A DNA stretch of 64,000 bases from CAVRTJ01 sp964507185 (GCA_964507185.1 CAZDOY010000016.1:3879-67878); one strand, 5' to 3'. Counted from the first letter of the stretch, positions 34,202 to 44,048 are shown. Made by a program: numbers and translations. The notes: generated from the letters alone by a model not told the origin.

Positions 34202-35780
34202 CGGACCAGACGTTGTCCTTCGAGACCACGCCGTTGACTATGTTTTCGACGGCGGTCATTGCCGCCAGCATGGAGTGGTCCTGATTGTTGTACCGGTGCT
34301 GGCCGTTGCGCCCGATGGGGAAGAGGTTGACGAACCGGTCGAGGAAGGACCGGATCTCGTCGAACCGGTCGTAGGTGCCGAAGTAGGCGGGGTAGGCCTT
34401 CGTCATGCGAATGACTACGCTGTCCAGCACGTCGCGGCGCTCGATAAAGCCGATCCTGGCGAGCTCGTCGGCGGCCAGTCCGGCGATGGCTCCGTCGGCC
34501 TGGCGCCAGAATGCGTCCCCTTCCTGGCAGAAGTACTCCACGCCGATCCAGACCTTCCGCGGGTCCTGGACCATGTAGGGACTCCAGTTGTTGAAGATCT
34601 GGACCCGGCCGATCCGTACGTCGCTCTCCTGGATGTAGATCCAGTTGTCGGGTACGATGTCGTTGACCGTCGGGATTGCCGTCTCGTTCCGGATCTTGAG
34701 CTTGTCCAGGAGGACGCCGACGGTCACGAAATCCCTGTAGGCCAAGCCTTCGGCCACCTCGCGAACGTTGCCGGGCGCGCCGCTCCCGAAGCCCACGATC
34801 AGGTCCTTGACGGGCATCGACGAGAAGAAGAATTCGCCCTCGAAACGCTCGACCGTGCCCGACGGGATGTCTCTGACGGTGACGGCCCGGATCCGGCCGC
34901 CCTCGTGCTCAACGCCGACGACTTTCTTTTCGAGGAGGACTTCGGCGCCCCTTTCCCGTACGAGACCCGCCACCGTCTCCCACATCTGGCCGGGTCCGTG
35001 CTTTGGGTACATGAACTGCTCGATGAGGCTCGTCTCGGTGTCCTTCTGCGCCACCGAATCGCTGCGGCTCCACAGCCTTTTGAACGCGTGCGCGAGGGCC
35101 TTGGTGACCGACAGGCCCTTGATGCGCTGAGCGCCCCATTCGGGTTTGATCTTTTGGCACGGAACGCCCCAGACCTTTTCGGTGTAGTCCTTGAAGAAGG
35201 TCTCGTAGAGTTCCCGGCCGAAGCGGTTGACGAAGAAGTCCTCGAGGGATTCCTCCTTCCGGATGGGCAGGAGGCAGACCTTCAGGTAGCTGAAACCGAT
35301 CTTCATCGTGCGGACGAGCCCGAGGTTCAGGACCGTCGAGACGTTCAGGGAGACGGGGTAGGGGAAAAACGTCCGCAGGAAGAAGATGCGCGAAAGGCGC
35401 CGCCGGAGAAGCATGACCTCGTCGTTCGTTTCCGGATCCGGCGCGGGGACGGGGCGGGCCTGCTTGTGCCCGATCGCCCTCTGCAGGCCGCCGGACGAAA
35501 GCGGGACCGGCCGGCCGAGGATGCGGTCGTCGCGCGCGGGTTCACCCTGGAGCGGGAGGATGTTCCGCCACCAGTCCATGACCCTGTCTGACTTGGAGAA
35601 GAACCTGTGCCCGCCGATGTCGATCCGGTTGCCCTTGAAGTTGACGGTCTTCGAGAGGCCGCCTATGTCGCCGCTCATCTCGAGGACGACCGGGACGACG
35701 TCCGTCTTGTCCAGCAGTTCGTACGCCGCCGTCAGCCCGGCCGGTCCCGCTCCGATGATGATGGCTGTCTTCCGCGGCAT
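34167..35780 (-). CDS. FAD-dependent oxidoreductase related to UDP-galactopyranose mutase / protoporphyrinogen-oxidase fold
   Basis: This encodes 537 residues. The N-terminus has the FAD motif AIIIGAGPAGLTAAYELL, and the flavin-contact GGHRFFSKSDRVMDWW near residue 57. FFKDYTEKVWGVPC and the C-terminal LFPIGRNGQHRYNNQDHSM resemble UDP-galactopyranose mutase-like proteins found in many polysaccharide clusters. It is longer than classical Glf (about 370-390), so the substrate may differ. GGGAGG lies four bases before the ATG. It is the last gene of a minus-strand set with the GtrA-like and GT-C-like genes. Confidence 0.86.
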   Translation of the reverse strand: MPRKTAIIIGAGPAGLTAAYELLDKTDVVPVVLEMSGDIGGLSKTVNFKGNRIDIGGHRFFSKSDRVMDWWRNILPLQGEPARDDRILGRPVPLSSGGLQRAIGHKQARPVPAPDPETNDEVMLLRRRLSRIFFLRTFFPYPVSLNVSTVLNLGLVRTMKIGFSYLKVCLLPIRKEESLEDFFVNRFGRELYETFFKDYTEKVWGVPCQKIKPEWGAQRIKGLSVTKALAHAFKRLWSRSDSVAQKDTETSLIEQFMYPKHGPGQMWETVAGLVRERGAEVLLEKKVVGVEHEGGRIRAVTVRDIPSGTVERFEGEFFFSSMPVKDLIVGFGSGAPGNVREVAEGLAYRDFVTVGVLLDKLKIRNETAIPTVNDIVPDNWIYIQESDVRIGRVQIFNNWSPYMVQDPRKVWIGVEYFCQEGDAFWRQADGAIAGLAADELARIGFIERRDVLDSVVIRMTKAYPAYFGTYDRFDEIRSFLDRFVNLFPIGRNGQHRYNNQDHSMLAAMTAVENIVNGVVSKDNVWSVNAEQDYHEEK

Positions 35781-35789
35781 GCGTCCTCC

Positions 35790-36209
35790 CTATCGAAAGA
35801 GCAGGTACTTGCGGGCGAAGAAGTTCCAGAGGAGCACCAGGGCCGTGGCGATGACCTTGGACACCATGTAATACAAGTGGGCGTGCTCCGTGAAAAACCA
35901 GATAAACAGCTCGTTGAAGCCCAGGCCGACCACACCCACGAGGGCGAAGACGCCGAATTCCAGCCAGCGACGTTCCAGCGTGCGCCGGTTGAACACCCAG
36001 AAAACACTCAGCGCGTAATTGGCCACGAGGCCCAACAGGAAAGCGATCGCCGCGGAGGTCAGATAGTAAACCCGCGCGTACTCTGTGAGAACGAAGAGCG
36101 TGCCGAAGTCGAGCACGAAGGCCGCCCCGCCCACAAAGACGTAACGCAGGAACTGGACCGCAGTGCTGTCCGTGGGAACTCGAAGCAGGGTTTCAAGTCT
36201 GAGCTTCAC
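35790..36209 (-). CDS. GtrA-family membrane protein
   Basis: The product has 139 residues with four membrane helices and the family motif FLRYVFVGGAAFVLDFGTLFVL near the N-terminus, plus FWVFNRR between helices 2 and 3. GtrA proteins are thought to help flip undecaprenyl-phosphate-linked sugars to the periplasmic side. The start is GTG at 36209, with GGGAGG eight bases upstream. It ends 9 nt before the flavoprotein start. It would complement the GtrB-like GT2 at 24963. Confidence 0.92.
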   Translation of the reverse strand: MKLRLETLLRVPTDSTAVQFLRYVFVGGAAFVLDFGTLFVLTEYARVYYLTSAAIAFLLGLVANYALSVFWVFNRRTLERRWLEFGVFALVGVVGLGFNELFIWFFTEHAHLYYMVSKVIATALVLLWNFFARKYLLFR

Positions 36210-36322
36210 GCCCGCGCCTCCCGTCGCCCCGCTCCTCCTTCTGCCGGAACGAGCATGGATTGGGTTTCGGCATAGGATATCACGCGCCGTATCGCGGGTC
36301 GCACGAAACGACCCCCGGCATC

Positions 36323-37912
36323 CTATCGAACCAAGAGGTACACGTCGTAATTCTCGTTGGTGAGGGCCTTGTCAAACCTGGCGATGAGACGGGTCGACGC
36401 GTTGAAGGCTCTCAACTGCCTTCCGTCCCACGCAAACGTACGCTTGCCATGGTAATGAATGACCGCCGACTCCCGTGTTCCCCATTCCGCATGTCCGATG
36501 ACTATAAGGACGGGTACCTTGTAACGACTCTTGAGCCCTTCGGCGTCTACGAGGAGTTGACCCAGGGTCAACGATCTCCGGTAGCTTTCGGAATACGGTA
36601 CCTTCTTCCCGAACTTGCCGGCCCTGGCGAAGAATATCCGGTTATCCGCGTAGTAAGGCAGGGACTCCAGGAAGTTGTCGGGCTCCGGGACTATGATCGC
36701 GTTCTTCAGCCCCCGGTCATCTCGGAGCAGGGTCGCAAAGGCCTCGTTCGAGCTGAACGGCAACCGCCAGTCGAGTTCGATGGGCCCGCGCGACAGCCAG
36801 ATGTGGGTCAGGAGGACGCCGAGCAGGACCCCGAACACGGCAATCCTCTGCAGTATGACGGCAACCTTCATCACCCTCGGACTCTTCCAATCGACCTGGC
36901 CTCCTTCTCTCGCCAGCCAGTAGAATGTCACGGCGGCCATGAGCAGGAGCCCCTGATGGCGAAGGCCTCCGGGGTAGAGCGCCAGGAAGAGACACTGAAG
37001 AACAAGGGGATAGAACGCGAAGATGACCATCAGGACCGGGCGGGAGATCAGGCCGATCACCATGCCCCATACCAGGAGGTCCCTGACGACTCCGGGAAAA
37101 GGAAGAAGCACCTTGAAAGTCAGGCCCGGGTGCAACAGAGACGTCCCCAGCGCTGACAGAAGGCCTTGGAGGCCCGGGGTGGAAACACCGGGTGGCAGGT
37201 AGCCCTTCTGGGGGATGCACGTGAGCACGGCCCCCAGGGCACTCAATACCACGAGGATAACGGGGACAGCCAGGCGGCCCAGCGTCCTCGTAAACTCGTG
37301 GCGATCCCGGAAAGAAACCTCATCCCAGATCCAGAAGGCGCCCAGTCCCACGACGAGCGGCAGAGAATGGACGTTCGTGTTGGCCAGGAGCGCGAGCATG
37401 AGGGCCGGCAGGTAGGGTTGTCTCTTCCGAAGGGGGTATACCGCCGCGAAAGCGAACAGCAGCAACATGCTGATGCCGTAGTTCCTCGCGATCACGCTGT
37501 ACTCGTAGAGCGGGAGAAAGCTCCATATGAAGCAGCTCTTCCACCAGCCGGGGAAGGGAGCGCGCCACAGGAGGAGTCCGGAAGCCGTGAACCCCACCGC
37601 GATGCTGACACCCTTGAGCACGACGGGGCTGCGGAATATGTCGTAGGCGAATCTCAGAAGAAGATACCACAGGACGGGGTGCCCTTCGTTGCGCAGCGCG
37701 GTCGGAAGCTGCCACCACCAGTGGGGCTCGATGGCGATCGTGAGAGCGCGCACTTCATCGCCCCAGGGCTGGTGGTGAGCACTCATGAGGATGACGGCGA
37801 GAGCCCAGAGGGCCAGCTGCGCCCCGTAAAAGAGTCCCGCGCCTCGCGTGGAAAAGGTGTTACTTACGCGAAGGATCTTCAGGAAGCTCTTGGATGCTTC
37901 TCTGATCTGCAC
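36323..37912 (-). CDS. GT-C (GT39/ArnT-like) glycosyltransferase membrane protein
   Basis: The product has 529 residues. After the first membrane helix the loop reads HHQPWGDEVRALTIAIE and, a little later, NEGHPVLWYLLLRFAY. This acidic DE followed by a GHP-x2-YLLL-like segment is the signature of GT39-type GT-C enzymes that use polyprenyl-phosphate sugars. About ten membrane helices precede a C-terminal soluble domain of about 130 residues. The start is GTG 37912, with GGAGG six bases upstream. It is first in the minus-strand group with the GtrA-like gene 113 nt behind. Confidence 0.82.
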   Translation of the reverse strand: MQIREASKSFLKILRVSNTFSTRGAGLFYGAQLALWALAVILMSAHHQPWGDEVRALTIAIEPHWWWQLPTALRNEGHPVLWYLLLRFAYDIFRSPVVLKGVSIAVGFTASGLLLWRAPFPGWWKSCFIWSFLPLYEYSVIARNYGISMLLLFAFAAVYPLRKRQPYLPALMLALLANTNVHSLPLVVGLGAFWIWDEVSFRDRHEFTRTLGRLAVPVILVVLSALGAVLTCIPQKGYLPPGVSTPGLQGLLSALGTSLLHPGLTFKVLLPFPGVVRDLLVWGMVIGLISRPVLMVIFAFYPLVLQCLFLALYPGGLRHQGLLLMAAVTFYWLAREGGQVDWKSPRVMKVAVILQRIAVFGVLLGVLLTHIWLSRGPIELDWRLPFSSNEAFATLLRDDRGLKNAIIVPEPDNFLESLPYYADNRIFFARAGKFGKKVPYSESYRRSLTLGQLLVDAEGLKSRYKVPVLIVIGHAEWGTRESAVIHYHGKRTFAWDGRQLRAFNASTRLIARFDKALTNENYDVYLLVR

Positions 37913-38143
37913 GCCGGTCCTCCAGGGTAGAAGCGCCCGCCGGTCTTCTCATGGTCCAGTAAGCTATGCTACCAGAGCGCAGGTGCTGGCCAAAGTGTCG
38001 CCGTCGCTCTTTCTGCCCCGGACCGGGACCCGGGGCTTCACGGCGGGCTCTTCGCGATTGGATTCAGCCTCTGTTCCGCCTGAGGATGACGCCCACCCAT
38101 TTGTGCGATATTCTTTCAATTGTAGAAAGGAGGTCGAACAGCG

Positions 38144-39658
38144 ATGGACACCTCCGGCGCCATGGGAGAGACTAGTCGGCCCCTTCGTTTCGCCGCCCTG
38201 ATTGTCGCTTATAACGCCGTCTCTACGCTTCGAAAGGTTCTGGACAGGATTCCTGAATCAGCGTGGGAGAGGCTCGAGGAAGTCTACGTCTTCGACGACG
38301 CAAGCCAGGACGACACGGCGCTGCTTGGCCAGGGCTACAAGAGCACCCGAGGAATCCGGAATCTCAATGTCTATAGCAATCCCTACAATCTGGGGTACGG
38401 GGGGAATCAAAAGAAGGGCTACGATTATGCGGCAGAGAGAGATTTCGACTACGTGATCCTGCTGCATGGCGACGGCCAGTACGCGCCGGAGATGATCCCC
38501 GAGTTCATTGCCGCAGCAGAGAAGACCCGCGCCGCGGCCGTTTTCGGTTCGCGTATGATGAAGCGCGGCCAGGCCCGAAAGGGAGGCATGCCCCTTTATA
38601 AATATGTCGGGAACAAAATCCTCACGACCGCAGAGAACACCCTGCTGGGCAGCCGCCTGTCGGAGTTCCACTCGGGCTACCGCATGTACTCCGTGGAGGC
38701 GCTGAGAAAGCTCCACTACGCAGCTTATACGGACGATTTCCATTTTGACACTCAGATCATCGTGGAACTGCTGCACCAGGGTATGGACATCGTGGAGATA
38801 CCCATACCGACCTACTACGGCGAGGAAATCTGCTACGTAGACGGGATGCGCTATGCTAAGGACGTCATGCTCTCGGTACTGCGCTACAAGCTGTTTTCTC
38901 TGGGCGTCCTGGGTTGTGAATGGATTGGTGAGAAGGGCACCCCTCCCCGACGCTATCCGGCAAAGCGCAGCCCCTTGTCCAGTCACGGACGCATTCCACG
39001 CATGGTGCCCGCCGGCGCTCGCGTCCTGGATGTGGGAGCCGAAGGCAACTACGTCGGCGAACTGAATGACAAGGGGTGTGAGGTGGTGGGGGTGAACAAC
39101 CAGCCCTCGCCTCCCGGCGTCACGAACCTGTATTCAGCCTATCACGTCAAGGACCTGGACCGGGAGCCCCTTCCCGATCAACGAGAGGTTGGCCTGTTCG
39201 ATTGTATTGTCCTGGCCGACGTGCTGGAACACTTGACCGCGGCGCCTGTTCTGCTCTCCTCGGCACGGAGTCTGCTCTCCGAGCGCGGAACCCTGATCGC
39301 GTCCACGGGCAACGTAGCCAATTGGACGGTTCGGCTGGCTTTACTGTTTGGGCGGTTTACTTACCGGCAGAGGGGAATCCTGGACGACAGCCACGTTCAC
39401 CTCTACACCCGCAGGTCCTTCAGGCGACTACTGGAGGGACAAGGGTACAGGGTGCGTAGAACCAAAGTGACGCCTATCCCATTTGAGCTGGTAGCGGGGC
39501 GGGGAAGCTTCGCGCGCTCATTCTGGAAGGGCGTGGAGTATGTATATTACGCATCGGCAAGACTTTGGCCGACGCTTTTTGCATACCAGTTCATTCTCAT
39601 GGCGACTCCCGCTAAGGGTATACGAGTGCGGTCCGATTCCTCTCCCGAATCTGCATGA
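38144..39658 (+). CDS. Fusion of a family 2 glycosyltransferase and a SAM-dependent methyltransferase
   Basis: This encodes 504 residues. Residues ~15-250 are a GT-A glycosyltransferase: FAALIVAYNAVSTLRKVLD, VFDDASQDDT, NLGYGGNQKKGYDYA and the metal motif LLHGDGQYAPEM, without a membrane anchor. Residues ~285-440 are a class I methyltransferase: ARVLDVGAEGNYVGELN (motif I), FDCIVLADVLEHL and HLYTRRSFRRLLEGQGY. A single polypeptide may transfer a sugar and then methylate it, or cap a chain. AAAGGAGGT lies nine bases before ATG 38144. The gene diverges from the GT-C-like gene, with about 230 nt between them. Confidence 0.9.
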   Translation: MDTSGAMGETSRPLRFAALIVAYNAVSTLRKVLDRIPESAWERLEEVYVFDDASQDDTALLGQGYKSTRGIRNLNVYSNPYNLGYGGNQKKGYDYAAERDFDYVILLHGDGQYAPEMIPEFIAAAEKTRAAAVFGSRMMKRGQARKGGMPLYKYVGNKILTTAENTLLGSRLSEFHSGYRMYSVEALRKLHYAAYTDDFHFDTQIIVELLHQGMDIVEIPIPTYYGEEICYVDGMRYAKDVMLSVLRYKLFSLGVLGCEWIGEKGTPPRRYPAKRSPLSSHGRIPRMVPAGARVLDVGAEGNYVGELNDKGCEVVGVNNQPSPPGVTNLYSAYHVKDLDREPLPDQREVGLFDCIVLADVLEHLTAAPVLLSSARSLLSERGTLIASTGNVANWTVRLALLFGRFTYRQRGILDDSHVHLYTRRSFRRLLEGQGYRVRRTKVTPIPFELVAGRGSFARSFWKGVEYVYYASARLWPTLFAYQFILMATPAKGIRVRSDSSPESA

Positions 39659-39720
39659 GGCTTCCACGCGTAGACCGGCAGTTTGCCTTGAGGTAAAAGA
39701 GCCGTAGTGTTTCAGGGCCG

Positions 39721-41691
39721 ATGGATGTTGCCCGGGAAACACAAGTCAACAATGGAAAAGAGTTTATGAATCAATGGATGGCAGGGCTGGGCAGGACGTG
39801 GAAGGAGTGGCGCAAGATACTCTTGTCGACCGTGCTTCTTACAGCTCTCACCTTCGCGGCATTTTCGCCTCTTCTGAATGCCTCCTTTGTCGACTACGAC
39901 GATCAGATATATGTCACGAACAACGCCAGGATCCAGGCCGGAATTACATGGCCCAATGTGGCATGGGCCTTCAGCACCATGGACTTCGGCTTCTACTACC
40001 CCCTGACCTGGATGTCCCACATGCTCGACTGCCAGCTTTACGGTCTACACGCGTGGGGACACCACCTGACGAGCATTCTCATACACATAGCAAGTACGCT
40101 GTTGCTTCTGCTCTTTCTGTGGCGGGCGACCGGCGCATATTGGCGGAGTCTGGCCGTGGCGGCCCTCTTCGCCCTGCACCCTTTGCACGTTGAGTCCGTG
40201 GCCTGGATCGCGGAGCGGAAAGACGTGCTCTCCACCTTTTTCCTCATGCTGACATTTTTGGCCTACGAGCGCTACGTTCGCAAACGCGGTTTCGGACGCT
40301 ATGCGGCTGTCTGTGTGTTCTTTCTACTGGGGCTTATGGCAAAGTCCATGCTCGTCACCGCGCCTGTCCTCCTGCTGCTCCTCGATGTCTGGCCTCTGAA
40401 GCGCCTGTCCTCGCGTCTCTCGGAGCCGGAGTCCGACTTGAGTCGCAGGGACGCTTGGCGAAGGGTGTTCGATGCCTGGCGGCCTCTTGTGATGGAGAAG
40501 GTCCCGCTCTTTGTCCTCTCCCTCATCTTTGGGATTCTGACCCTCTACGCCCAGAACAAAGGAGGAGCGGTCAACGCTCTCGCTACGCTTCCGATCTGGT
40601 TGCGGCTTCAAACCGTGGTCGTGGGCTACGCCAACTATCTCGTCAAGATGGTAGTGCCGATGAACCTGGCCGTTTTCTATCCGATCCGGCAGAACGGATG
40701 GCCGCTGTCTCAGGTGATTCTCTCCGCGTTTCTCCTGGCCCTGTTGACCCTGCTGGCCTGGAAATACCGTCGCAGTAACCCGTACGTAGCCGTAGGGTGG
40801 GTGTGGTTCCTGGCGGCCATTGCGCCAGTTTCTGGCATCCTGCAGGTGGGTCAGCAGGCGTACGCCGACCGTTACACCTACGTGGCGCTTATAGGAATAT
40901 TCCTCGTGATAGTCTGGGGTCTGGCGGACGCGACCGAGCGGATCAAGGGATTCCGGCCGGGCGCAGTGGCGACCGCAGCCGTTCTCGTGGTTCTTTCCCT
41001 GGGTGCCACGACCTGGCACCAATGCGGATACTGGCGAAACGGCGTTACCCTGTTCACCCATTCGCTGGAGGCGGGCGGGTGGAACGAACCCATGCTCAAC
41101 TCCCTGGGCTTTTCGCTGATAGACGAAGGACGCGCAAAGGAAGCCATCCCCTTCCTCAAAATGGCCACGGTCCTGAACGCCCGGTCGGTAGGTGCCTGGG
41201 GCAACCTCGGAAACGCCTTTCGGGTCGTGGGCAATCTATCCGAGGCCAAGGCCTGCTATCGTCGTGTCTTAGAGCTGAACCCTGGAGACGTCAAATCCCT
41301 GTACAACCTGGGCGATACGCTCGAGCGGGAGGGTAAGTTCGACGAGGCCCTGTCCGCCTTCCAGCGTCGGGCGGCCCTTCAACCCGACAATGCCGAGGCG
41401 CTGGTTGACGTTGGGAGGCTGTTCGCTGAAACCGGCCGCATGGACCGGGCGGCCGCGACCTTCAGGAGAGCCGTGTCACTGGCACCTGAAAACCCAGCCG
41501 CGCATTACTTTCTCGCGCTGGCGCTGGACCACCTCGGACGGTCGGATGAGGCTTCTTCCGAGATGCACAAAGCCCTGAAGGCGGCGAGGCGCCAGGGGGA
41601 TCGGACGCTCATCAAAGAGATAGAAAGGCGCCCGTCGTCACCCCCCCATAGAACAGCCCTGCCTCATGAGGCCCACGCCCGCTCTCGCTGA
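39721..41691 (+). CDS. TMTC-like membrane protein with C-terminal TPR repeats (candidate O-mannosyltransferase)
   Basis: The product has 656 residues. The membrane part (about residues 30-440) carries the loop-1 motif NASFVDYDDQIYVTNN, then YYPLTWMSHMLDCQLYG, HHLTSILIH and FALHPLHVESVAWIAERKD. These are hallmarks of the TMTC/TPR membrane family, in which the DD acids are thought to be catalytic. Five tetratricopeptide repeats follow (about 450-640). Eukaryotic TMTCs O-mannosylate cadherins; bacterial homologues are uncharacterised, so acceptor and sugar are unknown. ATG 39721 has only a weak GGGCC site; an internal ATG at 39766 preceded by GGAAAAGAG is possible. Confidence 0.82.
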   Translation: MDVARETQVNNGKEFMNQWMAGLGRTWKEWRKILLSTVLLTALTFAAFSPLLNASFVDYDDQIYVTNNARIQAGITWPNVAWAFSTMDFGFYYPLTWMSHMLDCQLYGLHAWGHHLTSILIHIASTLLLLLFLWRATGAYWRSLAVAALFALHPLHVESVAWIAERKDVLSTFFLMLTFLAYERYVRKRGFGRYAAVCVFFLLGLMAKSMLVTAPVLLLLLDVWPLKRLSSRLSEPESDLSRRDAWRRVFDAWRPLVMEKVPLFVLSLIFGILTLYAQNKGGAVNALATLPIWLRLQTVVVGYANYLVKMVVPMNLAVFYPIRQNGWPLSQVILSAFLLALLTLLAWKYRRSNPYVAVGWVWFLAAIAPVSGILQVGQQAYADRYTYVALIGIFLVIVWGLADATERIKGFRPGAVATAAVLVVLSLGATTWHQCGYWRNGVTLFTHSLEAGGWNEPMLNSLGFSLIDEGRAKEAIPFLKMATVLNARSVGAWGNLGNAFRVVGNLSEAKACYRRVLELNPGDVKSLYNLGDTLEREGKFDEALSAFQRRAALQPDNAEALVDVGRLFAETGRMDRAAATFRRAVSLAPENPAAHYFLALALDHLGRSDEASSEMHKALKAARRQGDRTLIKEIERRPSSPPHRTALPHEAHARSR

Positions 41692-41753
41692 CCGGGCCAG
41701 GTCGCGCCTCCCGTCCGGGCGGATGAGGGACGATCGGCGTCGACGACACGGCC

Positions 41754-44036
41754 TCAGAGAAACCGGCGCCGCACAAGAAACCATCCCGCCGTGGTCAGCC
41801 AGGCCAGCAACGAGAGCCAAAGTCCCCAGTTCATGGCGTGCGTGTCGTAGCGCATCTCAACCGTATGGTTCCCCGCGGACACGGGAATGCCCCTGAACAT
41901 GACATCCGCCTTCACAACCGGCGCAGGAATGCCGTCCACGCGCGCCTTCCACAAGGGCGCGTAGGCGTCCGTCACGACGAGGAGTCCATCCGACGGGGTG
42001 TTGACGCTGAGGCGGAGCATTGACGACCTGCGGGCGATCCAGGTGACAGTCGACACCTGCTTCTTCGAGACCGGAGGTGAAGAGGGCAGAGACAGAATGC
42101 CCCCAGCCCGGCCTTCAACCGTCGCGACTTCGTGTACGAATCCTCTCGACAAAAGCCGCTTGAAGGCCTCGAGTGCGGCTGCATCATCGCTCTCCACCTG
42201 TGCGCACCGGACCACGAAGGCGCGCGGTCCCGGCACCAGCCGATAGACTTGGAACAGGGGACCGGGGGAAGGTGCTGCGACGGCGATGCGGGAGACGCCC
42301 AGGAACCGGAGCAGTTCGGGTCCGGCATCGGAGAAAGTATAGGTAAGGTGGGAGATGTAGCCGCCGGGCCCCCATCCGTGCGAAAACACGTCGGATCCGG
42401 GAGGGTTCAGTACGGAGGATGAGCGAACGTCCGCGATTTCGCTTAAGAGACCGAGGTTGGGGATCAGGTACGGCGCGCGGGTGTGTTGGCTCGATGAAGC
42501 CCAGAACCGCCCCGCCGGGTCCTGAGCCTCGTGTTTCATATGCAGGAAGGCTTGCCAGTCTGGCTGGGGTGATCCACTGAAATACGGGTACAGGAACTGC
42601 TGAGTTGCCAGGGGATACAGGACCAGCAATCCGGTGAGAATCCCGAGAGCGACGCCCCGGGATTTTCGTGCCGACGCGAAGAGTGCAAACAGGAATCCAA
42701 GGGCGCAGGCCGAGAGCCAGCCTGCCGGCATCGAGCGGGTGCCGGCCAGGGGCCAGAGGGCGTCGAGAGACCATGCCGTGAGGACGATGCAGAGCGTCGC
42801 GGCGCCCAATCTCTGCAGCGTCGGCGGAGAGGGGTTACCGTCCGAGCAGAGGGTCTGGAGCCCCAGTGCGCAGAGAGCGGCGACCGGCACGCAAGCCAGT
42901 TCAACGCCGTGTAGAGGTGGGATAAGGCCGTTCAGCCTCAATAGCCGGTAGGGCAGGGTCTCGAATACCGCCGGCTGGCTGAACCCTAGAGAGAAGAAAA
43001 GCACACACCCGAATCCGGCGACTTCCCACCTCATTCGCTTTCCGGCTAGCAGGGCCACGGACCCGAGCAGGGCGGGAGCCAAAAACACGTCCGAGAGCGG
43101 GTTCAGGAATTGGCTCATCGGGTGAGTCAACCGGGCCGCCGACGTGATGCCCTGCGACTTGTACCAGACGGCGCTCCTGACCACCTCCAGGATGGGCACC
43201 CACTGGGCGGCGCTGAGGGCCGCGGCCAAGACCGCGGTGAGCAGCAGTCCGCCGGCCAGCCACTTCGGAGAAAGGCCCGCAACCGGGGCACGGCCGGCGA
43301 CCATGCATATCAGCAGGATGCCGCACATTTCCCCCAGGATCAGGGCCGTTTCGGGCTGGCCGCACAACACCATCAGGGCGAGTGCGGCGGCGGCCAGGAA
43401 CCAGCCGGCCGGATGCCGCTTCCTCACTGCGAAGAGTATGCCTGCGAGCGCAAGGGGAAGCCACCAATAAGCCCAAACCGAACTCATGATATAGGACGAG
43501 GCCGTGAAAGGGTTCCACGTCCAGAGGGCCGAGCCGGCAAAGGCAGGCAACAGCGACAGATCCATGAGCCTGAACAACCAGAATGCGCCCAGGAAACAGA
43601 TCAGGCTGCCCAACAGGAACTGGAGCGTGTAGGTCCACGGTGACGGGTGGATGACCAGCGGCAGCAACAGCGGGGAGAAGGGGTGAACCTGTGCGTTGCC
43701 GAGCCAGGCCCTGCCCATTCCGATATCCGGATTCCACCACGGAATGGCCCCATGGCGAATTCGGAGGGCGGTGTAATACTCGTTCGGATAGTCCATGATT
43801 ACCGCCGTAGCGTCGTTTCCCGGCATGTGCCGAAGCGACGGCGGCAGGCTGCGCTGGTATTCGACTCCAGTGAATCTCGGGCTGAAGAGGTGGAAGGGCA
43901 CCGAGTGCCAGCCCCAGGCCATCGGGAGAAAATAAAGAAGCTCCAGAGTCAGCAATCCCATCAGGACATAGAGATGCCTTGAGCTCGGCCGGCGAGATCT
44001 GGACGTCTGTTCCTCGGACCCGGACGTTGTCGCCAT
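41754..44036 (-). CDS. YfhO-like polytopic membrane protein (paralogue 1)
   Basis: This encodes 760 residues with about twelve membrane helices and a large periplasmic C-terminal domain. The loop-1 region has IMDYPNEYYTALRIRHG then AIPWWNPDIGMGRAWLGNAQ and HPFSPLLLP. The C-terminus has the family end motif (DAYAPLWKARVDGIPAP, FRGIPVSAGNHTVEMRY). YfhO proteins are linked to glycosylation of lipoteichoic acid in Bacillus; here a GT-C-type role on another acceptor is inferred. It is more diverged than the four plus-strand paralogues. A TATACT box sits six bases before the ATG with no Shine-Dalgarno between, so the mRNA may be leaderless. Confidence 0.83.
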   Translation of the reverse strand: MATTSGSEEQTSRSRRPSSRHLYVLMGLLTLELLYFLPMAWGWHSVPFHLFSPRFTGVEYQRSLPPSLRHMPGNDATAVIMDYPNEYYTALRIRHGAIPWWNPDIGMGRAWLGNAQVHPFSPLLLPLVIHPSPWTYTLQFLLGSLICFLGAFWLFRLMDLSLLPAFAGSALWTWNPFTASSYIMSSVWAYWWLPLALAGILFAVRKRHPAGWFLAAAALALMVLCGQPETALILGEMCGILLICMVAGRAPVAGLSPKWLAGGLLLTAVLAAALSAAQWVPILEVVRSAVWYKSQGITSAARLTHPMSQFLNPLSDVFLAPALLGSVALLAGKRMRWEVAGFGCVLFFSLGFSQPAVFETLPYRLLRLNGLIPPLHGVELACVPVAALCALGLQTLCSDGNPSPPTLQRLGAATLCIVLTAWSLDALWPLAGTRSMPAGWLSACALGFLFALFASARKSRGVALGILTGLLVLYPLATQQFLYPYFSGSPQPDWQAFLHMKHEAQDPAGRFWASSSQHTRAPYLIPNLGLLSEIADVRSSSVLNPPGSDVFSHGWGPGGYISHLTYTFSDAGPELLRFLGVSRIAVAAPSPGPLFQVYRLVPGPRAFVVRCAQVESDDAAALEAFKRLLSRGFVHEVATVEGRAGGILSLPSSPPVSKKQVSTVTWIARRSSMLRLSVNTPSDGLLVVTDAYAPLWKARVDGIPAPVVKADVMFRGIPVSAGNHTVEMRYDTHAMNWGLWLSLLAWLTTAGWFLVRRRFL

Positions 44037-44042
44037 TTATGT

Positions 44043-44048
44043 AGTATA
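44043..44048 (-). promoter_or_regulatory. -10 element directly upstream of the minus-strand YfhO-like gene
   Basis: TATACT on the minus strand ends six bases before the ATG at 44036. A TTGGCT about 16 nt upstream is a poor -35. The expected start of transcription falls on or next to the start codon. Confidence 0.4.
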
